A stretch of 51,155 nucleotides of DNA from Bacteroidales bacterium (GTDB lineage: Bacteria > Bacteroidota > Bacteroidia > Bacteroidales > Muribaculaceae), in contig JAAVGX010000006.1 of NCBI GenBank assembly GCA_014800065.1, positions 1 through 51,155 on the forward strand. Reading direction: 5' to 3'. The notes below the pieces were generated by a model that saw only the letters and a program-made list of their open reading frames with translations, made no database searches and had not been told where the DNA came from. The translations under genes and the position numbers were made by a program. Positions 45,169 to 51,155 of this stretch are shown here, in pieces. Numbering within the stretch: the stretch's first letter is position 1; every line of letters begins with the position of its first letter.

Positions 45169-46413
45169 TCAGTCGAGGGCGTGGATTACGAGGCCTGAGC
45201 GCAGTTTGGGCTCGAACCAGGTGGTTTTGGGAGGCATGATGTTGCCGGTGTCGGCAATGTTCATCAGCTGCTCCATGCTCACGGGGTACAGTGCCAGCGC
45301 GAATGCCATTTCACCCGAGTCGACACGTCGCTTGAGCTCTTCAAGACCGCGGATTCCGCCAACGAAGTCGATTCGTTTGTCGGAACGGAGGTCAGTGATT
45401 CCGATGAGGTCGCGGAGTATAAGGTCGGAAGAAATAGTCACATCGAGTACGCCGATAGGGTCGTTGTCGTTGTAGGTGCCCGGGCGAGCGGTGAGGCTGT
45501 ACCAATGCCCGTCCATATAGAGGGAGAAGTTGTGCAGACTGTCGGGACGATAGATTTCGGCACCACGGTCTTCCACCACGAAATTCCGCTCCAGTTCGGC
45601 GAGGAATTGTGCGGGTGTCATACCGTTGAGGTCCTTCACCACGCGGTTGTAGTCGATGATTCGGAGGTGTGAAGCGGGGAATGCCACGGCCAGGAAGTAG
45701 TTGTACTCCTCGTCGCCTCGGTGCTCGGCGTTGGCGGTTCGCTTTTCGTGTCCTACCAGGGCCGCGGCCGCAGAGCGGTGGTGACCATCGGCGATATAGA
45801 GGGCCGGAATGCGAGCGAACTCTTCGGTGATGGTGGCGATGTGTTCGGGTTTTTCCACCACCCAGAAGTGATGTCCAAAGCCGTCGGGAGCGGTGAAGTC
45901 ATACTCCGGTTGCCCGGCGCTTACCTCACGGATTACGTTTTCGAGCACTTCATTATCGGGAAAGGCGAAGAACACGGGTTCGATGTTGGCGTTGTTGACG
46001 CGGACGTGCTTCATGCGGTCTTCTTCCTTGTCGCGACGTGTGAGTTCGTGCTTTTTGATGCGTCCCTCCATGTAATCCTCCACGGCAGCGGCCACCACGA
46101 TGCCGTACTGAGTCCGTCCATCCATTGTCTGGGCATAGATGTAGTAGTGGTCGAGGTCGTCCTGCACGAGCCAGCCGTTGTTGCGGAACATCGCAAAGTT
46201 CTCCACGGCCTTGTCGTAGACTTTGGGATCGTGTTCATCGGTGCCCGGTTCGAAGTCGATTTCGGGCTTGATGATGTGGTAAAGCGAGCTTGGATTACCT
46301 TCGGCCTCGGCACGGGCTTCGTCGGAATTAAGCACGTCGTAGGGTCGTGAGGCCACACGGGTGACCATATCTTTGGGCGGACGAATGCCGCGGAACGGTT
46401 TAACTTTAGCCAT
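45169..46413 (-). CDS. DUF1015-family protein
   Basis: 414 residues, full length for the family. The opening VKPFRGIRPPKDMVTRVASRPYDVL and IADGHHRSAAA are hallmarks of DUF1015 (in some works linked to serine-related kinases of archaea and bacteria). A cytoplasmic enzyme is likely; the substrate is unknown in this clade. The start is 6 nt after purA, so it is transcribed with purA and the Fur-family gene. No signal peptide. Confidence 0.9.
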   Translation of the reverse strand: MAKVKPFRGIRPPKDMVTRVASRPYDVLNSDEARAEAEGNPSSLYHIIKPEIDFEPGTDEHDPKVYDKAVENFAMFRNNGWLVQDDLDHYYIYAQTMDGRTQYGIVVAAAVEDYMEGRIKKHELTRRDKEEDRMKHVRVNNANIEPVFFAFPDNEVLENVIREVSAGQPEYDFTAPDGFGHHFWVVEKPEHIATITEEFARIPALYIADGHHRSAAAALVGHEKRTANAEHRGDEEYNYFLAVAFPASHLRIIDYNRVVKDLNGMTPAQFLAELERNFVVEDRGAEIYRPDSLHNFSLYMDGHWYSLTARPGTYNDNDPIGVLDVTISSDLILRDLIGITDLRSDKRIDFVGGIRGLEELKRRVDSGEMAFALALYPVSMEQLMNIADTGNIMPPKTTWFEPKLRSGLVIHALD

Positions 46414-46419
46414 AGTGAG

Positions 46420-47724
46420 TTAGCGTACGATGGTTTCGGTGCGGTCAGGACCCACTGAAATGATTGTTACGGGTGCGTTGAGGAATTTTTCGATGAAGTC
46501 CACGTAGTTGCGGAAAGCTTCGGGGAGCTCGTCGTAGGTGCGTGCTTTGGTGAGGTCGGTTTTCCAACCGGGGAATTCTTCGTAGACAGGTTCTACCTCG
46601 CCGGCTCCTTCGGCGTTGAGACCTACACAGAAGGGGAAATCGGTAGTGGTTGAGCCGTCGGGCAGACGGTAGGCGGTGCATACTTTGATGGTGTCGAATC
46701 CGTCCAGAACGTCGCTCTTCATCATAATCAGTCGGTTTGCGCCGTTGATCATCACTGCATATCGGAGAGCCACCAAATCGAGCCAGCCGCAGCGGCGTTC
46801 ACGACCGGTTACGGCGCCGTACTCGTGCCCGATATTACGAATTTCTGCACCGGTGCTGTCGAAGAGCTCGGTGGGGAAGGGGCCGGAGCCTACGCGGGTG
46901 CAGTAGGCCTTGAAGATGCCGTATACATCGCCCAGGCGGCGAGGCGCAAGTCCCAGACCGGTGCAGGCACCGGCTGCAATGGTGTTGCTGGATGTTACAT
47001 AGGGGTATGAGCCGAAGTCAACGTCGAGCATCGTACCCTGAGCGCCTTCACAGAGGATGCTTCGGTTTTCGTCCAGAGCGTGATTGAGGTAGTGTTCGGT
47101 GTCGATGAGGTCGAAAGAGCGAAGATATTCGATAGCTTCCAGCCATTCTTTTTCGCTGTTGAGGAATGTTTCGTCGGAATTGAGGTCCACTCCCATGGCT
47201 TTGAGCTGAGCGATGTGAGCATCGCGAGCGGCTTCATATCGGCTGAGGAAATCGGGAGCCTGAATATCGCCCACGCGCAAACCGCGGCGCGACACCTTGT
47301 CGGTGTATGTCGGGCCGATACCTTTGCCGGTGGTGCCGATTTTAGAGGCTCCTTTGGCCATCTCGTTTGCGGCATCGAGGCGGCGGTGGGTGGGCATGAT
47401 CAGGTGAGCCTTACGCGAAATTTTCAGTATGTCGTGCAGCTTTACGCCGTCGGCTTCGAGGTCTTCGGCTTCGGAGCGGAACAGCACGGGGTCCAGCACC
47501 ACGCCGTTGCCGATGATGTTGACGATGGGATGGCCGTCGGCGGCAAAAATACCCGAGGGGATAGAACGCAGAACGTGCTTGCGGCCATCGAATTCGAGGG
47601 TGTGGCCGGCATTGGGGCCACCCTGGAAGCGTGCTACAATGTCATATTTCGGAGCCAGGACGTCGACGATTTTGCCTTTGCCCTCATCGCCCCATTGGAG
47701 GCCTAACAGAAGATCTGCTTTCAT
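46420..47724 (-). CDS. purA: Adenylosuccinate synthetase
   Basis: 434 residues. It joins IMP and aspartate using GTP, the first committed step to AMP. QWGDEGKGKIVD (10-21, the GTP/IMP loop), GGPNAGHT and the C-terminal SVGPDRTETIVR are present. Cytoplasmic. It follows the Fur-family gene by 26 nt and precedes DUF1015 by 6 nt. Confidence 0.97.
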   Translation of the reverse strand: MKADLLLGLQWGDEGKGKIVDVLAPKYDIVARFQGGPNAGHTLEFDGRKHVLRSIPSGIFAADGHPIVNIIGNGVVLDPVLFRSEAEDLEADGVKLHDILKISRKAHLIMPTHRRLDAANEMAKGASKIGTTGKGIGPTYTDKVSRRGLRVGDIQAPDFLSRYEAARDAHIAQLKAMGVDLNSDETFLNSEKEWLEAIEYLRSFDLIDTEHYLNHALDENRSILCEGAQGTMLDVDFGSYPYVTSSNTIAAGACTGLGLAPRRLGDVYGIFKAYCTRVGSGPFPTELFDSTGAEIRNIGHEYGAVTGRERRCGWLDLVALRYAVMINGANRLIMMKSDVLDGFDTIKVCTAYRLPDGSTTTDFPFCVGLNAEGAGEVEPVYEEFPGWKTDLTKARTYDELPEAFRNYVDFIEKFLNAPVTIISVGPDRTETIVR

Positions 47725-47750
47725 TATATTTTTATTTTAGGTTTATAGTA

Positions 47751-48206
47751 CTATTTATTCTTACGTTTTTTGCGTGCACAAGCGGAGCAGGTGCCGGTGA
47801 TAATCAGTTCGAACTCATCGGGGTTGAAGGCCGAGTAGGTTCGACGTTTCAGGAAGCTGTCGATGTGAGGGTCGCGCAGGTCCTTTATTCGCCCGCAATC
47901 AGTGCATATTGTGTGGTGATGCGGGCTTGAGGTCTTTTCAAAAACGCGCCGACCTCCCAGCACTCTTGCCTGAAGGATGTTGGCTTTGACAAGCAAATCC
48001 ACCGTTGCGAAGACCGTAGACCGCGCAATAGGCATGGTGCCCTTGCCAATCTGCTCATGGAGCTCTTCGGCGGTGAAATGGCCCTTCATTGCAAGGGCAA
48101 CGTCCAGAATGGCACACCGTTCGGGTGTTGCCCGACCACCCTCCTGGCGGAGGTAATCGTTCAGGCGCCGTTGGGCGGACGCGGCCGGAGTTGCTTGTTC
48201 TGCCAT
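47751..48206 (-). CDS. Fur-family metalloregulator, Fur/PerR type unresolved
   Basis: 151 residues from ATG 48206; the longer frame to 48293 would read through the promoter. The winged HTH covers about 20-90 (helix STVFATVDLLVKANI). Two CxxC pairs (CTDC and CSAC) form the structural zinc site. Candidate regulatory ligands are His in GHFTAEELH, Glu in RVFEK, His in PHHH and Asp in RIKDL. The Asp at the last place is PerR-like, while Glu in VFEK is Fur-like. So the metal or peroxide sensed cannot be decided. It heads an operon with purA. Confidence 0.9.
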   Translation of the reverse strand: MAEQATPAASAQRRLNDYLRQEGGRATPERCAILDVALAMKGHFTAEELHEQIGKGTMPIARSTVFATVDLLVKANILQARVLGGRRVFEKTSSPHHHTICTDCGRIKDLRDPHIDSFLKRRTYSAFNPDEFELIITGTCSACARKKRKNK

Positions 48207-48214
48207 AACGCCCA

Positions 48215-48222
48215 CAAAGTTA
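48215..48222 (-). promoter_or_regulatory. -7 box of the Fur-family/purA operon
   Basis: TAACTTTG on the minus strand, 8 nt before the ATG at 48206, implies a leader of about 4 nt. No good TTTG at the -33 spacing. Confidence 0.55.
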
Positions 48223-48309
48223 CAAATAATTTTCTTCAAAACCGCCAAAAACCGCAACAAACAGCCCCACCCCACCCATCCAAAAATCGCCAAAGGTGCT
48301 CCTGCCGAA

Positions 48310-48507
48310 TTATCGCGCCGTAGCTACCTCTCGATAGAGCTCCTCAGCAAGCTGGTCAAGTGTGAGGCTGTGATCATATTCGCCTTGCGCTATCCTATTG
48401 CCTAACTTTGATAGTGCTACTGCCTCAAGTGCATCCATCGGGTCAAGGTTAAAATGATTTTCTATTCGCAACACAAGTTCCGAAAGTATTTTTTCTGCCA
48501 ATTCCAT
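48310..48507 (-). CDS. Small third protein of cassette 2
   Basis: 65 residues, probably all helical, with FNLDPMDALEAVALSKL and DHSLTLDQLAEELYREV. It follows the DUF3990 gene by 4 nt. It shares place, size and the (Y/F)-x-(I/L)-D-x-x-x-AL pattern with the small protein of cassette 1, but similarity is weak. It could be an antitoxin-like partner or a subunit. Confidence 0.65.
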   Translation of the reverse strand: MELAEKILSELVLRIENHFNLDPMDALEAVALSKLGNRIAQGEYDHSLTLDQLAEELYREVATAR

Positions 48508-48511
48508 AATG

Positions 48512-49009
48512 TCAGTCTTTAATTAAAAGGTCGATTGCTGCCGGAGTGCAAAAACAATATTGGATATATCTTCTCCCGGGATATTTCAGCCGTTGTGCCA
48601 GAATAACAAGATTTTGGCGTACCTGATAAGAGGCGCCAAATTCGGCTTTATATGCTCGGATGAGGGGATCTACGCTTGAATCAGCCACAGGCCCTATTAC
48701 GATGTCATAATTATGTTGAAAATGCGACAAAGTTTTGTCACGGTTCATCATCACAAACTGTGCCCATTCCCAATTAGTTGTTCTGAACTCCTTTATCAGT
48801 ATATTTTGGGGACAACGGTTTCTGTGAAAGATGAAAGCATTAACTTCAGGATTCTCGCCGCCATAAAGTTCTACATTGCGTAGGGCCATCGTAACCGCCC
48901 TGCTAAAGTCGGGAGTAAGGTAGAAACCCGCGCCGAAATCTTTGTGGGGTTTTGAGAAGTCCAGATTCACTTTCTCTATTCTACAATAGCTTCCGTGGTA
49001 TAGCCTCAT
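48512..49009 (-). CDS. DUF3990-family protein, putative ADP-ribosyltransferase fold, cassette 2
   Basis: 165 residues. It aligns with the cassette 1 protein: MRLYHGS (His5), SKPHKDFGAGFYL (Tyr30) and IQYCF, with Gln150 again exactly 16 residues from the C-terminus, plus Y-D-x-V-x-GP-x-AD in the middle. The HGS/GFYL/Q arrangement resembles an ART triad, so NAD-dependent modification of a target is plausible but unproven. The start overlaps the HTH gene by ATGA with the same ribosome binding sequence as in cassette 1. Base composition is less AT-rich than cassette 1. Confidence 0.75.
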   Translation of the reverse strand: MRLYHGSYCRIEKVNLDFSKPHKDFGAGFYLTPDFSRAVTMALRNVELYGGENPEVNAFIFHRNRCPQNILIKEFRTTNWEWAQFVMMNRDKTLSHFQHNYDIVIGPVADSSVDPLIRAYKAEFGASYQVRQNLVILAQRLKYPGRRYIQYCFCTPAAIDLLIKD

Positions 49010-49431
49010 AATTCACCACCATTGTTGGCGCATACCATCGAAAGATTGGCATTTATTTCATCTTCCGACAACGTTTGCTCGATATCCATATATCGATTTA
49101 AGAAATTCAAGCCTTTGAAAGTCTTAAGATACCGGAAAGCACGGTCGAGCGGAATGTTTTTAAATCTTGAAAAGTTATAGATGGCAATCATAATCTGAGG
49201 CGCGTTCACAGTCGGGCTTACGACTTTGAGTTGCAACTCCGAACCCATCTTTCCTAAAATGAAGGACGCCACTTCGGGAGTGATCGGAGCACCGTGCTCA
49301 ATTTTGGAAATGCGTGATTCCCCAAGGCCAACCAGTTTGCCAAGCTGGGCTTGAGTCAGGCCCGCCTTCTTACGCTCCATTTTTATGCAGGATCCTAATG
49401 TTGATTGAGATTCTTCTTGTATCTTCTTCAT
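49006..49431 (-). CDS. Xre-type HTH fused to a DUF3791-like domain, cassette 2
   Basis: 141 residues. An HTH of the Xre/Cro type at about 12-66 (KAGLTQAQLGKLVGLGESRISKIEHG) is followed by a DUF3791-like half (about 77-141) with AFRYLKTFKGLNFLNRY and a terminal GGEL, aligning with the 73-residue protein of cassette 1. The first half should bind DNA and repress the cassette, the second may bind the DUF3990 protein. An inverted repeat overlapping its promoter (49467-49490) is the likely operator. Architecture and order resemble an autoregulated toxin-antitoxin operon. Confidence 0.8.
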   Translation of the reverse strand: MKKIQEESQSTLGSCIKMERKKAGLTQAQLGKLVGLGESRISKIEHGAPITPEVASFILGKMGSELQLKVVSPTVNAPQIMIAIYNFSRFKNIPLDRAFRYLKTFKGLNFLNRYMDIEQTLSEDEINANLSMVCANNGGEL

Positions 49432-49454
49432 AGCCTAAGCGCATAGTTAATACG

Positions 49455-49462
49455 CAAAATTA
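49455..49462 (-). promoter_or_regulatory. -7 box of cassette 2
   Basis: TAATTTTG on the minus strand, 23 nt before the HTH ATG. The spacer and -33 region are covered by the palindrome at 49467-49490. Confidence 0.55.
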
Positions 49463-49466
49463 CTAA

Positions 49467-49490
49467 AAACTTTCCATATTTGGAAAGTTT
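49467..49490. promoter_or_regulatory. Operator-like palindrome of cassette 2
   Basis: Perfect 10-bp arms (AAACTTTCCA and its complement) around a 4-base spacer TATT. The site spans the region between the -7 box and the -33 position, where a bound repressor would block RNA polymerase. The HTH gene of the cassette begins 36 nt away, so autoregulation is the simplest reading. Confidence 0.7.
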
Positions 49491-49553
49491 CAATAATAAT
49501 ATGGCCTATTACTCTCTCCGGCAGCCCCTTTTTCCTAATTTCGGGAGGTGGGC

Positions 49554-49584
49554 TTTGTTGTACGTGAAAATTTATGTACCTTTG
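49554..49584 (+). promoter_or_regulatory. Full promoter predicting a leaderless prmA mRNA
   Basis: TTTG (49554-49557), a 19-bp spacer, then TACCTTTG (49577-49584), exactly consensus. ATG at 49589 follows after four bases. Confidence 0.75.
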
Positions 49585-49588
49585 CGGT

Positions 49589-50500
49589 ATGGATAGCTTT
49601 AAAACTGTGAAAGCTCCCGAAGGAGCCACTACCAATGATTATTTTGAGTTGAAACTGACTCTTGCCCAAGCCGATAGCGATGCCTGCGATTATATGGCGG
49701 CTCTGCTCGGCGACTTGGGCTATGAGAGCTTTGTGGAAGATGCCGAACATCCCGGGCGTTCGCTGACAGCTTATGTGCAGGCCCCGAGTTTTGATGGCTT
49801 GGCTCTGGATGCGCTCATTGCCGATTTTCCCTATGAACTCGCAGAGGGTAAGGTGGAGTATGTGCCCGGTCAGGATTGGAATCATGAGTGGGAGAAGAAT
49901 TACTTCAAGCCCATTGTCATAGCCGGGCGAGTTGCCGTTCACAGTTCTTTCCACACTGATGTCCCGCCGGCCGACTACGACATTGTAATCGACCCCCGTA
50001 TGGCCTTCGGAACCGGACACCATGCCACAACCACCCTGATGATGCAGGCGCTCCTGGACAATCCGCCCGTGGGGCTGAATGTGGTCGACATGGGTACCGG
50101 CACCGGTATTCTTGCCATTTTAGCATCCATGCTCGGAGCTAAGCGTGCCGTCGGTATTGAAATTGATCCCTTTGCGGCCGAAAATGCGGTGGACAATGTG
50201 GGGCTAAACCTCAAAGAGGATGCTGATGTGAAGATAATTTGCTCCGATGCCGCTGCGCTGACTTCCTTGCCCTTCAAGGCCGACCTGTTCCTGGCCAATA
50301 TAAACCGAAATATCATCACGGGAGACATCCACAACTATGCATCGGCGATGGCTCCGGGGGCTACGCTGGTGGTGAGCGGCTTCTATGTGGCCGACCGTCC
50401 CGTGGTCGAAGAGGCTGCGCATGCTGCCGGACTACAGCTTGTGAGTGTCAATGATAAAGACAACTGGTCGTCCATGACTTTTAAACTTCTTGATAAATGA
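49589..50500 (+). CDS. prmA: Ribosomal protein L11 methyltransferase PrmA
   Basis: 303 residues from ATG 49589. The in-frame ATG at 49574 lies inside the promoter box and is rejected. It trimethylates L11 using S-adenosylmethionine. The hallmark FGTGHHATT, the SAM motif VVDMGTGTGILAI and LFLANINRNI (NPPY-type position) are visible. Cytoplasmic. The stop overlaps the start of the next gene by four bases. Confidence 0.94.
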   Translation: MDSFKTVKAPEGATTNDYFELKLTLAQADSDACDYMAALLGDLGYESFVEDAEHPGRSLTAYVQAPSFDGLALDALIADFPYELAEGKVEYVPGQDWNHEWEKNYFKPIVIAGRVAVHSSFHTDVPPADYDIVIDPRMAFGTGHHATTTLMMQALLDNPPVGLNVVDMGTGTGILAILASMLGAKRAVGIEIDPFAAENAVDNVGLNLKEDADVKIICSDAAALTSLPFKADLFLANINRNIITGDIHNYASAMAPGATLVVSGFYVADRPVVEEAAHAAGLQLVSVNDKDNWSSMTFKLLDK

Positions 50501-51006
50501 AGCGCTACCTGTTTCTTATAGCCTTGATTATTAGCGCACTGAACCTCGCGGCACAGTCGTCCGACAAAGATAAGGTCAAGAGCCATTTCGCATGGGGAGC
50601 CTCCACGGGCGCCTCAGTGGATATGAGCGGACATGACATGAGCGCCATCGACATTGATTTGGTGGCCGGATATCGCGGAGGTTGGGTAAAATTTGCCGGA
50701 GTCGGCGTAGGAGCGGAGATGATGATCAGCAATGGCTCGCGCGCCTTCCCCCTGTACGGCGAATTACGCACCAATTTCATGCGCCGACCATCCCTTTTGT
50801 TTTGGGACCTGAAGGTAGGCGTAAGCTTGAACTATCTTGAAGACTACGACCAAAAGCCCGGCGAATATATATCCACCGGCGTAGGCTTCAAATTAGCCCG
50901 TGGCGAGCGTTATTCAGCCCACATGCTCCTGGCCTACACCTTCCACCGCGCCGCCCCCTACGATCTCCACGCAGTAGGTCTCACCATCGGCGTAGTGTTC
51001 CATTAA
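50497..51006 (+). CDS. Small outer-membrane beta-barrel protein
   Basis: 169 residues. Signal peptide to about residue 20 (LNLAAQS). Alternating strands with Gly/aromatic residues follow and the last residues (LTIGVVFH) resemble an outer-membrane end, although the terminal His is unusual. No known family. The start overlaps prmA by four bases, so translation is coupled, but a functional link to ribosomal methylation is unlikely. Confidence 0.7.
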   Translation: MKRYLFLIALIISALNLAAQSSDKDKVKSHFAWGASTGASVDMSGHDMSAIDIDLVAGYRGGWVKFAGVGVGAEMMISNGSRAFPLYGELRTNFMRRPSLLFWDLKVGVSLNYLEDYDQKPGEYISTGVGFKLARGERYSAHMLLAYTFHRAAPYDLHAVGLTIGVVFH

Positions 51007-51093
51007 CCGCCCTGAGATGCTATTTTATTTGTCAGGTGCAGGTGGATATAACATATAAGTGTAAGCTATTGAAAATCAGCAATAAATGTAGGG

Positions 51094-51110
51094 ACATCGC
51101 TTCGCGATGT
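51094..51110. repeat. REP-like hairpin (ACATCGC-ttc-GCGATGT)
   Basis: A perfect 7-bp stem with a three-base loop. It is the longest-armed copy of the intergenic hairpin family seen at 8545, 600 and 18752. The rest of 51007-51155 contains no recognisable gene. Confidence 0.6.
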
Positions 51111-51155
51111 AATCAATCCACTTTCATTTACCCCTAAAATTAAATACTCTGCCTT

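Noticed and set aside
48207..48293. N-terminal extension of the Fur-family protein
   Set aside because: It contains the -7 box TAACTTTG and a hydrophobic sequence not found in Fur proteins.
49574..49588. Upstream ATG of prmA
   Set aside because: This ATG lies inside the spacer/-7 region of a perfect promoter, so it would not be in the mRNA.

Overview
The window reads as chromosomal DNA of a gut-type member of the Bacteroidales (Bacteroidota), most likely Muribaculaceae-like. The basis is two SusC/SusD pairs, lipoprotein signals, Bacteroidota promoters (TTTG-N19-TAnnTTTG), a PnuC-type transporter with a TonB receptor under a TPP riboswitch, and family-typical proteins (DUF4491, TSCPD, GH97/SusB, SusR-like regulator). 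Family-level placement is inference. No rRNA, tRNA, CRISPR array, insertion sequence or phage module was recognised.

Layout. 1-1341: a partial unknown gene and a proline-rich lipoprotein, both minus strand, separated by a repeat-rich gap with a 34-nt perfect palindrome. 1491-8514: a tight plus-strand run nadB / TSCPD protein / TPR protein / outer-membrane barrel / SDR. 8769-9672: an AT-rich three-gene cassette, DUF3791 / DUF3990 / small protein. 9797-16243 (minus): SusC / SusD / DUF4960 glycan-uptake locus without visible enzymes. 16440-18569: 4Fe-4S membrane protein / thyA / folA with overlapping ends. 18939-25870 (minus): OmpA-family protein, transketolase, hflX, acyl-CoA synthetase, DUF4491 protein. 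26039-28071: polyprenyl-phosphate sugar transferase and dihydroorotase, overlapping by ATGA. 28238-39934: a complete starch-type Sus locus (SusR-like regulator, SusC, SusD, SusE-like protein with three starch-binding modules, GH13 lipoprotein, GH97) closed by a strong terminator. 40061-42958 (minus): TPP riboswitch, thiamine TonB receptor, PnuT-type permease. 43130-44993 (minus): an AT-rich EcoRV-family restriction-modification pair. 45169-48206 (minus): Fur-family regulator / purA / DUF1015. 48310-49431 (minus): a second DUF3791-DUF3990 cassette, here with an Xre-type HTH fused to the DUF3791-like domain and an operator palindrome over its promoter. 49589-51006: prmA and a small outer-membrane protein.

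Most interesting. The two DUF3791/DUF3990/small-protein cassettes near opposite ends of the window share gene order, an almost identical gene junction and invariant putative ADP-ribosyltransferase residues. They look like variants of one toxin-antitoxin-like or NAD-dependent effector system whose function I do not know. Three genes (4Fe-4S protein, prmA, DUF4491) have promoters whose -7 box ends exactly 4 nt before the start codon, predicting leaderless mRNAs. Two intergenic regions 18 kb apart share a rearranged mosaic of the same repeat modules.
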